A stretch of DNA of 64,000 bases from Pseudoclavibacter sp. AY1F1 (lineage in GTDB: Bacteria > Actinomycetota > Actinomycetes > Actinomycetales > Microbacteriaceae). The stretch spans positions 248,001 through 312,000 of the forward strand of contig NZ_PSTQ01000002.1 of the NCBI RefSeq assembly GCF_002931075.1. The letters run 5' to 3'. Both the position numbers and the translations under genes were made by a program. This document shows, piece after piece, positions 1 through 9,520 of this stretch. Each line of letters opens with the position of its first letter. Within the stretch, counting starts at the first letter, position 1. The notes below the pieces were generated by a model. That model made no database searches. It saw only the letters and a program-made list of their open reading frames with translations, and was not told the origin of the DNA.

Positions 1-1
1 C

Positions 2-898
2 GGCGTCCACGAGGTCGGCCCGCTGTTCTTCGACAATGTCGACGGCCTCGGGTTGACGAGGCGGGTACTCAAGATCGGCGAGGCGACCTCGGTCGAGGTC
101 TGGCCGCGCGTCGTCGAGCTCCCGGCCATGTCGGTGCCGAGCGGCAAGAGCGGCGGCGAGGTCGAGGCTGGTGTCGCACAGTCGGGCGACTCCGACGACG
201 TGCTCACGCGCGACTACCGGCGAGGAGACCCGCTCCGGCGCATCCACTGGCGTGCGACGGCGCACGCCGGGGAGCTGCGTGTGCGCCAGGAGGAGCACCA
301 TGCTGAGGACACGTCGGTCGTGATCCTCGACACGAGCGAGGCCCTGGCAAGCGAGGAGCCGAGAGCTCCGCTGACGCTCATCGACCTCATGAACGAGCAG
401 AACGCGCCCGCGACCGCCGTCGATGCCGAGTTCGAGCTCGCCGTCTCGCTCGCCGCCTCGGTGCTCGCGCGCTTCCACCGCTTCGGCTACGAGACCGAGC
501 TGTTCGAGACGCACGCCGACCCAGAGGGCGATACCGAGAGCACGCGCACCCCGTCAGAGGAGGCCCTGGAGGGGGTTATGCGCCGCCTCATGCTGACGCA
601 GCCCCACTCGCTAGACGCCGAGCGGCGCGAGGCCTGCGCCGAGGTCGTCGACGACATCTCCCGCATTGCGCGCACGCCCGTCGTGTACGTGCACAGGCAC
701 CTCGGGGGAGACGGACTGAATGCCATCCGCTCGATCTCGTCGTTCGCAGCCCCTGCGCTCGTGCTCATCGTCTCCGCGAAGCCCGTGCCGCCCGCCACCC
801 TGAAGTCGTTCACCGAGGCGGGCTGGAACGTCGCCGTCTACTCACCCGCCCGAGCCAAGCCGTTCACGCCGGTGCTCGAGCTGGAGGCCACCGCATGA
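2..898 (+). CDS. DUF58 domain protein, 5' end outside window
   Basis: The reading frame is open from the first bases, so the gene starts upstream; about 298 residues are visible. The opening residues (GVHEVGPLFFDNVDGLGL) and the motif DYRRGDPLRRIHWRATAH at about residues 70-87 are typical of the DUF58 core, a von Willebrand A-like fold found with MoxR-type AAA ATPases. The last four bases overlap the start of the transglutaminase-like gene (ATGA), indicating translational coupling. By analogy with other actinobacteria a moxR gene probably lies just upstream, but that is outside the window. The role is unproven; such trios are linked to cell envelope or protein-complex maturation. Confidence 0.85.
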   Translation, partial: GVHEVGPLFFDNVDGLGLTRRVLKIGEATSVEVWPRVVELPAMSVPSGKSGGEVEAGVAQSGDSDDVLTRDYRRGDPLRRIHWRATAHAGELRVRQEEHHAEDTSVVILDTSEALASEEPRAPLTLIDLMNEQNAPATAVDAEFELAVSLAASVLARFHRFGYETELFETHADPEGDTESTRTPSEEALEGVMRRLMLTQPHSLDAERREACAEVVDDISRIARTPVVYVHRHLGGDGLNAIRSISSFAAPALVLIVSAKPVPPATLKSFTEAGWNVAVYSPARAKPFTPVLELEATA

Positions 899-3363
899 GC
901 ACGCAAGCGACGACAACGGCGCAGATGCGTCGACGCCAGGGCTGGAAGGGCACGCCGGGAGCAAACGGCTCGTGGGTGGTCACCGTCTCCCTCGCGATCC
1001 TGATCTTCAGCGCGACGAACCTGCTCTGGCCGATCTTCGACACGAACACGTGGTCAGCGAAAGCCATCGTCCTCGTCACGATCATGCTCGGGGCGGCGGC
1101 GCTCGTGCGCACCTTCACGGGCTCGCAGCTGTGGGCGCTCATCGCCTCGATCGTCGGCGGTGTCGTCGTGCTCGTCGGATTCACCGGGCGCGGGTCGCCG
1201 CGCGCAACCGTCGAGGGCTGGGGCGCGCTCGCCGATCAGCTCGTCGAGCAGCTGCGCTCCGACGCCGCGCCGCTGCGCGAGACCGAAGCTATGACGATGC
1301 TCGTGCTCATCGGCGTCGCTGTCATCGTGGTGCTCTGCGACTTCTTCGTCTTCGGCATCAGGGGCCGCTCGCTTGCGATGCTGCCGTTGCTCGCCTTCCC
1401 GCTCATCCCGATGGCGCTCGGCATCGACGCCTTCGATGGCTGGGCCTACGTGTTCGCAGCGCTCGCGCTCGCGGTCTTCCTCTACGCGGTCTCGAGCTGG
1501 CACCAGCGGGTGCACGATGAGGAGCTCTCGTATCAGGGCTTCCTTGTCGACAACCGAGGCCTCGCCGGCCTCGGAGGGGCGCTTGCCGTCACCGCGGTCT
1601 CGCTTGTCGCCGTGCTCGTCGCCTCGACGGTCGTCCCGGCGCCCACCGGCATCGACGCCATCCGGCAGGCCTCGACCTCCGGCCTCTCCACGAACCGCGC
1701 GAACCCGATCATCGACCTCGGCGAGGACCTGCGCCGCAACAACCCTGTCGAGGTGCTCCGCTACGCCACGACGACCGACCAGGGCTCGCTCCCGTACCTG
1801 ACGCTGCAGACGCTCAGCGACCTGAGCGGAAGCGACGACTGGATGCCGGGCGCCTTCGACGGGAACCTGCCTATCGACGGCGGTGACCTGCCCCTCCCCG
1901 CCGGCGTCACGGCGGGGGCGCAGTCCAGCGAGTTCACGACGCGCATCGTGCTGGGCGACGGCGTCAGCTCGTTCCTCCCACGCCCAGGCTTCGCGGCCAA
2001 CGTCATCGATCTGCAGGGGGAGTTTCTCCTCGATGAGCAGACCGGCGACGTGCGCAGCGCAAACGATGAGGCACTCGCGCAGAACTACGAGATCCAGACG
2101 GTCGTGCCGACGCCGAGCTTCGAGGTCATCTCCCAGCTCGACGTCGAGGTCCCGCCCGAGCTGGAGCCCCTGACGCAGGTGCCTGAGGGGCCGAGCGCCG
2201 ACCGCATCCGCGAGGTTCTCAGCGGGATCGTCGACGAGAGCGCGCCGGACGGCACCCAGGCGCTGCAGCTGCAAGCGTTCTTCGCCGACGGATTTGCCTA
2301 TTCGGAGACCGCGCCGGTCCAGCAGGGGTACGACGGCACGAGCCTCGACGTCATCGCCGAGTTCCTGGAAGCTCGCGCGGGCTACTGCGTGCACTACGCG
2401 TCTTCGATGGCGGTCATGGCCCGCATGCTTGGCATTCCCTCCCGAATCGGCGTCGGCTTCACGCCCGGCTCCGCTGGTGAGCTGAACGCTGAGGGCCAGC
2501 CGGTCTACACCGTGACCAGCGATCAGCTGCACGCGTGGGCCGAGCTGTACCTGCCCGGACACGGCTGGGTCATGTTCGAGACGACGCCGGCGGGCGCGCT
2601 CGGCAATCTCGTCGCACCCGGCCCCGGCGAGACGACGGCGCCCACCACCGACCCGTTCGAAACGACGACCCCGAGCCCGACGCCCGTCGAGACCGAGAGC
2701 ACGGGCGCACCAACCGCGCCGCCAGAGACGCCCACCCCGACCCCGACGGCGACTGACGGCACGGAGAGCGCGGGGGAGCAGGAGAGCGACGAAGCTGAGG
2801 TCGACCTCACCGCCCTGTTCGTCACGCTCGCGGTCATCGCCGGCCTGCTCGCCGTCGTCGCGCTCCTCCTCATTCCCGCCTTCCTCCGCGGTGCCAGGCG
2901 TCGCGCGCGGAGGGTCGCGGTCCTCACTGGCTCACCGCCGCAGCACCCGAGCCCGGGCGGCGCCGCCTGGCAGGAGGTGTCCGAGAGCGCGGTCGACTAC
3001 GGCGTCCGTCTCCCTGCCGGGCTCACCCCGGAAGCGGTTGTCGACGCCATCGCGCGTGCCACCCAGGCCCCGGAAGGCCAGGAAGCTGCAGGCACCCACT
3101 CCGACACAGATCCGGATGCAGCCGTCACGACAGCCGCCGCGGGGCAGACGAGCGAGGCTCGGGCAGCGCTCGACCGCATCAGGGTGGAGCACGAGCATGC
3201 GGCGTTCGCTGACCCCGGTAGCGGGCAGTCGCTGACCCCTGAGCAACGCGCGGAGCTCTGGAATGATGTCCTCGTGGTCCGTTCAGCGCTCCGTTCCTCA
3301 GCCATGCCCGCTGCGCGCCGCCGGGCGGTGCTCGCGCCAGCCTCCCTGTCAGGGAGACGCTGA
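895..3363 (+). CDS. Transglutaminase-like (TgpA/DUF3488-type) membrane protein
   Basis: This 822-residue protein has about six hydrophobic segments in the first 240 residues, a large external region, a transglutaminase-like core and a final membrane segment near residues 640-665, preceded by a Pro/Thr-rich linker. The catalytic triad is visible: Cys in RAGYCVHYAS at about residue 498, His in QLHAWAELY at about 546, and an acidic residue in WVMFETTP at about 562 (Glu where Asp is usual in many relatives). The arrangement DUF58-TgpA is a conserved pair. The start overlaps the DUF58 stop and its own stop (TGATG) overlaps the recG start, so the three genes are probably co-translated. The substrate is unknown. 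Confidence 0.88.
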   Translation: MSTQATTTAQMRRRQGWKGTPGANGSWVVTVSLAILIFSATNLLWPIFDTNTWSAKAIVLVTIMLGAAALVRTFTGSQLWALIASIVGGVVVLVGFTGRGSPRATVEGWGALADQLVEQLRSDAAPLRETEAMTMLVLIGVAVIVVLCDFFVFGIRGRSLAMLPLLAFPLIPMALGIDAFDGWAYVFAALALAVFLYAVSSWHQRVHDEELSYQGFLVDNRGLAGLGGALAVTAVSLVAVLVASTVVPAPTGIDAIRQASTSGLSTNRANPIIDLGEDLRRNNPVEVLRYATTTDQGSLPYLTLQTLSDLSGSDDWMPGAFDGNLPIDGGDLPLPAGVTAGAQSSEFTTRIVLGDGVSSFLPRPGFAANVIDLQGEFLLDEQTGDVRSANDEALAQNYEIQTVVPTPSFEVISQLDVEVPPELEPLTQVPEGPSADRIREVLSGIVDESAPDGTQALQLQAFFADGFAYSETAPVQQGYDGTSLDVIAEFLEARAGYCVHYASSMAVMARMLGIPSRIGVGFTPGSAGELNAEGQPVYTVTSDQLHAWAELYLPGHGWVMFETTPAGALGNLVAPGPGETTAPTTDPFETTTPSPTPVETESTGAPTAPPETPTPTPTATDGTESAGEQESDEAEVDLTALFVTLAVIAGLLAVVALLLIPAFLRGARRRARRVAVLTGSPPQHPSPGGAAWQEVSESAVDYGVRLPAGLTPEAVVDAIARATQAPEGQEAAGTHSDTDPDAAVTTAAAGQTSEARAALDRIRVEHEHAAFADPGSGQSLTPEQRAELWNDVLVVRSALRSSAMPAARRRAVLAPASLSGRR

Positions 3364-5513
3364 TGGACGCCATCGGCCTCGAGACGCCGCTCGAGGACGT
3401 CCTCGGGAAGCGTGACGCCCAGCAGATCAAGAAGCAGCTCGACGTGACGACGGTCGCCGGGATGCTCGAGCACTACCCTCGCCGCTACGCGCGCCGAGGC
3501 GAGATGACGGCCATAGAGTCGCTGCCGCTCGGCGACCACGTCACGCTCGTCGCCCGAGTGCTGCGTGTCAATGATCGGCAGATGCGCGCGAGGCGCGGCT
3601 CCATCCTCGAGGTGGAGATCACGGATGAGAAGGGCATCGTCTCGCTGACCTTCTTCAACCAGAGCTGGCGGGCGAAGCAGCTGCAGCCAGGCGTGACGGG
3701 GATCTTCTCGGGCAAGGCCTCCGCCTACCGGGGAGCGATCCAGCTCGCCCACCCCGAGTACGAGCTGTTCGAGAACGCGCCGCTCGACGCGCTGTCCGAG
3801 CGACGCGACCAGTGGCTCAAAGAGCCGATCCCGATCTACCCCGCGACGGCCAGCCTCCCGACGTGGAAGGTCGCCGCCGCCGTCCAGGCCGTTCTCGAGG
3901 CGGTCCCCTTCCTGCGCGACCCCGTGCCCGTCGAGACACGCGCCATGTTCGGGATGTACAGCTACGACGAGGCGATGCGGGCCATCCACCAGCCCGAGAC
4001 GTTCAAGCTGCTCGAGCGTGCCCGTGAATCGCTGCGCTTCACCGAGGCGTTCGTGCTGCAGGCCGCGCTGCTCCAGCGGCGCGCCATCTCCGAGCTTGTC
4101 GCCGCCCGAGCGAGGACCGACGAGATCGGGCCGATGCTGGCGGCGTTCGACACGCTCGTGCCGTTCGACCTGACGCCGGACCAGAAGACGGTCGGCCGCC
4201 AGATCGCGAAGGACCTCGCGCGTGGTGTGCCGATGCACAGGCTTGTGCAGGGTGAGGTCGGCTCGGGCAAAACGCTTGTCGCGTTGCGAGCCATGCTGCA
4301 GGTGGCCGATGCAGGCGGCCAGTCGGCGATGCTCGCGCCCACCGAGGTGCTCGCCTCGCAGCACTACCGGTCCATCATCGATTCACTCGGGCCGGAGCTG
4401 GCCGAGCAGCTCAAGCCGACGCTCATCACGGGCAGCATGCCCAAGGCCGAGCGGAAGCGCGCGGCGCTCCGCGTCGTCGCCGGCGAGGCGAAGATCATCG
4501 TCGGCACGCACGCGCTCCTGAGCGACGACGTCATGTTCGACGACCTCGGGCTCGTCATCGTCGACGAACAGCACCGATTCGGCGTCGAGCAGCGCGAATC
4601 GCTGCGCGCGAAGGGCGCCCAGCCCCCGCACCTGTTGGTACTCACCGCCACGCCCATCCCGCGCACGGTGGCCATGACCATCTTCGGAGACCTCGACATC
4701 TCGAGCATCGTGACGATGCCGAAGGGGCGCCAGAAGATCGAGACGTTTGTCGTCGCGACCCGCGAGCATCCCCACTGGCTCGAACGCGCGTGGCAACGGG
4801 TCGCCGAGGAAGTCGACCGGGGAAGGCAGGCGTTTGTCGTGTGCCCGGCCATCGAGCCCTCGGAACCGGCAGTGCCCGCGGAGGGCGAGGAGGCACCCCA
4901 CCCGATCGCGGCAGTCATGGAGCTCGCCCCGACGCTTGCCGTGCATCCGCTCTTCGCCGGCAAGCGCGTCGCCGCAGTGCACGGCGCCATGCCGAGCGAC
5001 GAGAAGGATGCCGCTATGCGCGCCTTCGCGGACGGCAAGATCGATGTGCTCGTCGCCACGACGGTCATCGAGGTCGGCGTGAACGTGCCGAACGCCTCCG
5101 TCATGATCGTGATGGATGCGGACCGCTTCGGCGTCTCGCAGCTCCACCAGCTGCGGGGTCGCGTCGGCCGAGGCGAGCACCCTGGGCTGTGCCTGCTCGT
5201 CTCGAACTCCGAGGAGGAGTCGACGGCGCGCGAGCGCATCAACGCCGTGGCGGAGACGCTCGACGGGTTCGAGCTCGCTGAACGCGACCTCGAGCTGCGC
5301 CGCGAGGGCGACGTGCTCGGAACGGCGCAGTCCGGTGGGCGCACGTCCTTGAAGCTGCTCAGGGTCATCGAAGACACCGACCTGATCCGCTCGGCGAGGG
5401 ACGAGGCGGCCCTGCTTGTCAACGACGACTGGAGCCTGAAGCGCTGGCCCGACCTGACCGCCGCCATCGGGAGGCACAGCTTCGAGGAGCGGGAGTTCCT
5501 CGGGAAGTCCTGA
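3363..5513 (+). CDS. recG: ATP-dependent DNA helicase RecG
   Basis: RecG remodels stalled replication forks and branch-migrates Holliday junctions. At 716 residues it matches the family length. An N-terminal wedge/OB domain (about residues 55-155, including TFFNQSW) precedes the helicase core. Motif I is QGEVGSGKT near residue 298, motif II is DEQH near 400 (the DExH form typical of RecG), followed by TATPIPRT, and the motif VI region QLRGRVGRGEHPG lies near 595. The ATG shares one base with the stop codon of the upstream gene. Nothing is unusual in the sequence. Confidence 0.95.
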   Translation: MDAIGLETPLEDVLGKRDAQQIKKQLDVTTVAGMLEHYPRRYARRGEMTAIESLPLGDHVTLVARVLRVNDRQMRARRGSILEVEITDEKGIVSLTFFNQSWRAKQLQPGVTGIFSGKASAYRGAIQLAHPEYELFENAPLDALSERRDQWLKEPIPIYPATASLPTWKVAAAVQAVLEAVPFLRDPVPVETRAMFGMYSYDEAMRAIHQPETFKLLERARESLRFTEAFVLQAALLQRRAISELVAARARTDEIGPMLAAFDTLVPFDLTPDQKTVGRQIAKDLARGVPMHRLVQGEVGSGKTLVALRAMLQVADAGGQSAMLAPTEVLASQHYRSIIDSLGPELAEQLKPTLITGSMPKAERKRAALRVVAGEAKIIVGTHALLSDDVMFDDLGLVIVDEQHRFGVEQRESLRAKGAQPPHLLVLTATPIPRTVAMTIFGDLDISSIVTMPKGRQKIETFVVATREHPHWLERAWQRVAEEVDRGRQAFVVCPAIEPSEPAVPAEGEEAPHPIAAVMELAPTLAVHPLFAGKRVAAVHGAMPSDEKDAAMRAFADGKIDVLVATTVIEVGVNVPNASVMIVMDADRFGVSQLHQLRGRVGRGEHPGLCLLVSNSEEESTARERINAVAETLDGFELAERDLELRREGDVLGTAQSGGRTSLKLLRVIEDTDLIRSARDEAALLVNDDWSLKRWPDLTAAIGRHSFEEREFLGKS

Positions 5514-5550
5514 CTCGCCCTCGGCCTCTGGCTGCCGTCGGGCACTGGCC

Positions 5551-5563
5551 TACGATGGTCGGG
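5551..5563 (+). promoter_or_regulatory. Leaderless-type promoter of copC-like gene
   Basis: The -10 box TACGAT (5551-5556) is followed by six bases and then the GTG start. No Shine-Dalgarno site fits. If transcription begins about seven bases after the -10 box, the mRNA starts on the GTG itself. Confidence 0.6.
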
Positions 5564-6333
5564 TGACCTCTTCCTCCTCTGCACACGCGCTCCGGATCGC
5601 CTCCCGCCTCATGCTGGCGGCGATGCTGGCCTTCTTGGCGCTCGCGCTTGGCCTCGGATCGCAGTTCGCGTCCGCGCACGACCAGCTGGTCGACTCGAGC
5701 CCGTCCGCTGACGAGCAGGTGGATGTGGCCCCGGCGAGTGCGACGTTGACCTTCTCGGCGGAGGTGCAGGCCGAGGGCACGCTCGGGCCGCAGCTTGAGC
5801 TGTTCGCGGTGAGTGCCGTCGAGGAGACGGCAGTCGCCTTCGAGTCGCCCGCGACCGTCGACGGCACGGCTGTCACACAGCCCCTCCCCGAGCTGGCAGC
5901 AGGAAACTACTCGCTCAACTGGCAGGTTGTCTCCTCCGACGGCCACCCGATCTCCGGCACGATCCCCTTCACGGTTTCGGTCGGCGTTGCCTCGAGCGCT
6001 GACGCGCAGCCGTCCGAGTCCGCCTCTGGCGGCTTCGGGGCTGCAGAGAACACGCAGGGCTCCACCCTCACGAACAACGACGCAGGCGCTTCAGCCGAGA
6101 CCGAGCAGTCCAGCACACCCGCTCCTGCTGACTCCGGCATCCCGCCGTGGGCCTGGGTGCTCATGGGTCTTGCCGGCATCTCCGTCGTGCTTGTCTCGTT
6201 CATCCTCTTCCGCCGCAAAGCTGCGGACCTCGAGGCCAGCCGCAAGCCACAGTCCGACAAGCCACAGTCCGACGACCCACAGTCCGACGACCCGAGGGCT
6301 GACGGGCTCGACGACACGCCCAAGGGGCTCTGA
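5563..6333 (+). CDS. CopC-domain (copper-binding-like) membrane-anchored protein
   Basis: The 256-residue product has a signal peptide (hydrophobic run near residues 15-34, cleavage before AHDQLVDSSPS), which would leave a His at the mature N-terminus as in CopC copper sites. The beta-barrel domain follows, with the signature NWQVVSSDGHPISGTIPF at about residues 112-129. A Ser/Thr/Gln-rich linker leads to one transmembrane helix near residues 195-215 and a charged tail carrying short PQSDDPQSDDP-type repeats. CopC proteins bind copper outside the membrane; the usual partner CopD is not adjacent here. The GTG start is supported by the leaderless -10 box. Confidence 0.85.
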   Translation: MTSSSSAHALRIASRLMLAAMLAFLALALGLGSQFASAHDQLVDSSPSADEQVDVAPASATLTFSAEVQAEGTLGPQLELFAVSAVEETAVAFESPATVDGTAVTQPLPELAAGNYSLNWQVVSSDGHPISGTIPFTVSVGVASSADAQPSESASGGFGAAENTQGSTLTNNDAGASAETEQSSTPAPADSGIPPWAWVLMGLAGISVVLVSFILFRRKAADLEASRKPQSDKPQSDDPQSDDPRADGLDDTPKGL

Positions 6334-6428
6334 CGGAGAACGGTCCCGTCCCTCGCTGTTCTGGCGCGAGGTTCCGCTCGCTCGCCGGAATGAGGTGCTG
6401 CGGCGCGCGACGCGCAGGATGCGCCCCG

Positions 6429-6442
6429 TAGTCTTGTCGGCA
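6429..6442 (+). promoter_or_regulatory. Leaderless-type promoter of coaD
   Basis: TAGTCT (6429-6434) lies seven bases before the ATG of coaD, with no Shine-Dalgarno sequence between them. Confidence 0.5.
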
Positions 6443-6942
6443 TGAGCAGAATCGCTGTCGTTCCGGGCTCGTTTGATCCGGTGACCCTTGGCCACCTCGA
6501 TGTCATCCAGCGCGCCGCCACGGTCTTCGAGGAAGTGCACGTCGTCGTCGTCCACAACCCGGACAAGCACGCGCTCCTGCCTATCTCCCGACGTGTGGAG
6601 CTCATCGAGCAGGCGGTCTCGGCGACCGGCATCCGCGGCAACGTGCGTGTCGCATCGTGGAGCGTTGGCCTGCTTGTCGACTACTGCACCGACGTGGGGG
6701 CGAAGGTCATCGTCAAGGGCATCCGTTCGCAGGCAGATGTGACGTACGAGACGCCCATGGCGATCGTGAACCGAAACCTCGCACGCGTCGAGACGATGTT
6801 CATGTTGCCCGACCCGAGCCACGCGCACGTCTCCAGCTCGTTGGTCCGCCAGGTCGCCGGCCTCGGGGGCGATGTCTCGCCGTACGTGCCGCGGGTCGTC
6901 TACGAGTACCTGCAGGGCGACACCGACACCTCCATCGAGTAG
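6442..6942 (+). CDS. coaD: Phosphopantetheine adenylyltransferase
   Basis: CoaD transfers AMP from ATP to 4'-phosphopantetheine, the penultimate step of coenzyme A synthesis. The 166-residue length is normal. The nucleotidyltransferase signature is intact: [15 protein letters not shown] at residues 8-22, including the Thr/His pair of the T/HxGH motif, and the C-terminal [20 protein letters not shown]. The gene lies 41 bases before the DUF177 gene on the same strand, a common actinobacterial arrangement. Confidence 0.95.
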   Translation: MSRIAVVPGSFDPVTLGHLDVIQRAATVFEEVHVVVVHNPDKHALLPISRRVELIEQAVSATGIRGNVRVASWSVGLLVDYCTDVGAKVIVKGIRSQADVTYETPMAIVNRNLARVETMFMLPDPSHAHVSSSLVRQVAGLGGDVSPYVPRVVYEYLQGDTDTSIE

Positions 6943-6971
6943 GGCTCGGGATGCACTCCGAGCTGAGGGCG

Positions 6972-6984
6972 TACAATCTCCCGG
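6972..6984 (+). promoter_or_regulatory. Leaderless-type promoter of DUF177 gene
   Basis: TACAAT (6972-6977) is followed by CTCCCG and GTG. This near-ideal -10 box favours GTG 6984 over the upstream in-frame ATG at 6951, which has no clear ribosome binding site and would place the -10 box inside the coding region. Confidence 0.6.
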
Positions 6985-7604
6985 TGACTTCCTCTCCGTA
7001 CCTCGTGAACATCGCGACCATCGTGGGCAAGGCCGGCACGATGCGCACGCTCGAGCTCGACTTCGATGCGCCTGAGCGCATCGGCGAGGGGCTCGGCTAC
7101 ATCGAAAAGGGCACGCCGGTTGAACTCGACGTGCGTCTCGAAGTGCTGCACGACGGAATCCTGGCGACAGTGGGCCTCGCTTCGCGCATGAGCGGGGAGT
7201 GCAGCAGGTGCCTGACACCCCTGGACGAGCCGCTTCAGGTCGATTTTGCAGAGCTTTTCGCGTATGCTCGCGACGAAGCCCTCGAGTACGAGGTTCACGA
7301 CGACACTGTCGACCTTGAACCGCCCGTTCGCGATGCGGTAGTGCTAGCACTGCCATTCCAGCCGGTTTGTCGGCCGGACTGCCTCGGCCTAGATCCCGAA
7401 ACCGGCGAGAAGCTGGTGGAGCCGCTCGAAGAGCAGGCGCCCGCGGTTGACCCGCGTTGGGCAGCGTTGGCAGAGTTTGGCGCTTCAACAGAAGCAGCCG
7501 AGGAACCAGCAACGGGTTCTGAGGAAGCCGCGGATCCTCGCGAGACAGATTCTCGTGAGAATGTGCGCAACCATGATTACAAGGGGGAGCCGGGCCAGAA
7601 CTGA
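6984..7604 (+). CDS. DUF177 (YceD family) protein
   Basis: YceD/DUF177 proteins are almost always encoded just before rpmF, as here, and have been linked to 23S rRNA accumulation; the biochemical role is not settled. The 206-residue product has the N-terminal run VNIATIVGKAGTMRTLELDF and the conserved pair of cysteines in SGECSRCLTPL and again in PVCRPDCLGL, probably a metal-binding site. The C-terminal tail is acidic and low in complexity. An upstream ATG at 6951 would add 11 residues, but the -10 box just before GTG 6984 argues for the shorter form. Confidence 0.88.
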   Translation: MTSSPYLVNIATIVGKAGTMRTLELDFDAPERIGEGLGYIEKGTPVELDVRLEVLHDGILATVGLASRMSGECSRCLTPLDEPLQVDFAELFAYARDEALEYEVHDDTVDLEPPVRDAVVLALPFQPVCRPDCLGLDPETGEKLVEPLEEQAPAVDPRWAALAEFGASTEAAEEPATGSEEAADPRETDSRENVRNHDYKGEPGQN

Positions 7605-7645
7605 GCCCGCCTCCCTGCACGATGAAAGATGAAAGGTAGACGCCG

Positions 7646-7849
7646 ATGGCTCTCCCCAAGCGCAAGATGAGCCGCTCGAACACGCGTTCGCGCCGTTCGC
7701 AGTGGAAGGCCTCCGTGCCGACCCTCGTCAAGACCGTTGAGAACGGCAAGGTCACCTACAGCCTCCCGCACCGCGCGAAGGTTGTCGAGGACGCAGCTGG
7801 TACTCCGCTGTTCTTCGAGTACAAGGGCCGCAAGGTCGCAGACGTCTGA
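7646..7849 (+). CDS. rpmF: 50S ribosomal protein L32, cysteine-free form
   Basis: The 67-residue basic protein begins [20 protein letters not shown], the standard L32 opening. It lacks the CxxC zinc-ribbon cysteines found in many L32 proteins, so it is the zinc-independent type. A purine-rich site (GAAAGG) lies upstream of the ATG. It sits between the DUF177 gene and rnc as in most actinobacteria. Confidence 0.95.
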   Translation: MALPKRKMSRSNTRSRRSQWKASVPTLVKTVENGKVTYSLPHRAKVVEDAAGTPLFFEYKGRKVADV

Positions 7850-7859
7850 TCCTCGCGTC

Positions 7860-8603
7860 ATGCACGACGTGAAGATCATCGACCCCGACGCCGCACCGTC
7901 AGCTGAGCTGGCAGGCGGCCTCGGGGTCGACTTCGTTCCCGCGCTCCTCGAGCTCGCGCTGACCCACAGGTCGTATGCGGTCGAGAACGGCGGTATCCCC
8001 GACAATCAGCGCCTCGAGTTCCTCGGCGATTCGATTCTCGGGCAGGCCGTGACGGTCATGCTGTACCGCACGTACCCCGACTACACGGAGGGGCAGCTGT
8101 CGCGTCTGCGCGCATCCCTCGTGTCGACGGTGGCGCTTGCTGAGATCGCGCGAGGAATCGACCTCGGCGCCTTCCTGCACCTTGGCCGTGGTGAGCACCT
8201 CACCGGCGGCAATAACAAGGACTCGGTGCTGGCCGACACGATGGAAGCCGTCATCGGCGCCGCCTATTTGTCGGCCGGTGTGGACGTCGCGACCGAGCTG
8301 ATTCTGCGCCTTGTCGAGCCGAAGCTTGCCGTCGTGTGGCGCCTCGGTGCTGAGCAGGACCCGAAGACCGCCTTGCAGGAGCTCGCCGACACCCGCGGTG
8401 CTGAGCCGCCGAGGTATGAGGTCGAGGGCTCCGGGCTCGAGCACGACCGCAGCTTCACTGCGACGGTGACGGTGCTCAAGAAGAAGCGCGTGCTCGCGCA
8501 GGCTCAGGGGGTCGGTACGAGTAAGAAGCAGGCTGAGGTGGCCGGTGCGCTTGCCGCCTGGCACCAGTTGAACGAGGGCGACGGCGCCCCTTCGGTCTCC
8601 TAG
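7860..8603 (+). CDS. rnc: Ribonuclease III
   Basis: RNase III cleaves double-stranded RNA in rRNA maturation and mRNA turnover. The 247-residue product has the catalytic signature QRLEFLGDSILG near residues 49-60, the second acidic site DTMEAVIGAAYLSAG near residues 126-140, and a C-terminal double-stranded RNA-binding domain (about 165-240). I chose ATG 7860 because the family begins shortly before the VDFVPALLELALTHRSY segment; a longer frame is open upstream but overlaps rpmF. The start is 10 bases after the rpmF stop. Confidence 0.93.
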   Translation: MHDVKIIDPDAAPSAELAGGLGVDFVPALLELALTHRSYAVENGGIPDNQRLEFLGDSILGQAVTVMLYRTYPDYTEGQLSRLRASLVSTVALAEIARGIDLGAFLHLGRGEHLTGGNNKDSVLADTMEAVIGAAYLSAGVDVATELILRLVEPKLAVVWRLGAEQDPKTALQELADTRGAEPPRYEVEGSGLEHDRSFTATVTVLKKKRVLAQAQGVGTSKKQAEVAGALAAWHQLNEGDGAPSVS

Positions 8604-8605
8604 CC

Positions 8606-9475
8606 GTGCCCGAGTTGCCTGAAGTCGAGGTTGTCCGCCTCGGCCTCGCGCCCGCGGTGACGGGGGCGACGGTGTCTGCCGTCGAAGTGCTCGACGAGCG
8701 TTCGCTGCGCCGCCATGCCGGGGACTCGACTGACTTCGTGGGCGCCCTGGAAGGTGCGCGCATCCAGGCTGTCTCGCGGCGAGGCAAGTACCTGTGGATG
8801 CCGCTCGAGGGGCGCGACGAGGCGCTGAGCGCACACTTGGGCATGAGTGGCCAGATGCTGCTGCGCACCGCGGATGCGGCCGACGACCGGCACCTGCGGG
8901 CGCGCATTCGTGTCGATGGTCCGGCTGGCGACTTCGTGGTCGCGTTTGCCGACCAGCGCGTGTTCGGCTCGCTCGCGATCGACCGTCTCGTGCCGACCGT
9001 GGACGTCGCGGGGGAGCATGTTCCGTCGCAGGTCGCGCACATCGCCCGGGACCCGCTCGATCCGAACTTCGACGACGACGCCTGGGCCGCGGCGATGCTG
9101 CGGCGGAAGACGGGCGTGAAGGGGGCGCTGCTCGACCAGACGCTCATCTCCGGGATCGGCAACATCTACGCGGATGAGGCGCTCTGGCGCGCACGCCTGC
9201 ACTACGCGCGCAGTACCGCGGGCCTCTCGCCGTCGAAGGTGCGGGAGCTGCTGCAGCACGTGCGCGAGGTGTTCGCGAAGGCGCTTGCCGAGGGCGGTAC
9301 GTCCTTCGACGCGCAGTACGTGAACGTCAACGGGCAGGCGGGCTACTTCGCGCACTCGCTGAAGGTGTACGGGCGCCAGGGGCAGCCCTGCCCGCGGTGC
9401 GGTCGCCCTATCGTGCGCGAGAAGTGGATGAACCGAAGCTCGCACTTCTGCGAGAAGTGCCAGCGCGAGCGGTAG
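8606..9475 (+). CDS. mutM: Formamidopyrimidine-DNA glycosylase (MutM/Fpg)
   Basis: This base-excision repair enzyme removes oxidised purines such as 8-oxoguanine and nicks the abasic strand. After removal of the initiator Met, the catalytic Pro of PELPEVE forms the N-terminus. The helix-two-turns-helix segment (TLISGIGNIYADEALW, about residues 181-196) and the C-terminal zinc finger with four cysteines (CPRCGRPI ... HFCEKCQ) are complete. The GTG start lies two bases after the rnc stop, so the genes are coupled. Confidence 0.95.
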   Translation: MPELPEVEVVRLGLAPAVTGATVSAVEVLDERSLRRHAGDSTDFVGALEGARIQAVSRRGKYLWMPLEGRDEALSAHLGMSGQMLLRTADAADDRHLRARIRVDGPAGDFVVAFADQRVFGSLAIDRLVPTVDVAGEHVPSQVAHIARDPLDPNFDDDAWAAAMLRRKTGVKGALLDQTLISGIGNIYADEALWRARLHYARSTAGLSPSKVRELLQHVREVFAKALAEGGTSFDAQYVNVNGQAGYFAHSLKVYGRQGQPCPRCGRPIVREKWMNRSSHFCEKCQRER

Positions 9476-9520
9476 TCGCTCCAGCCCGCGACGTCGGCTC
9501 CGCTCGGACGAGCACTGCGG

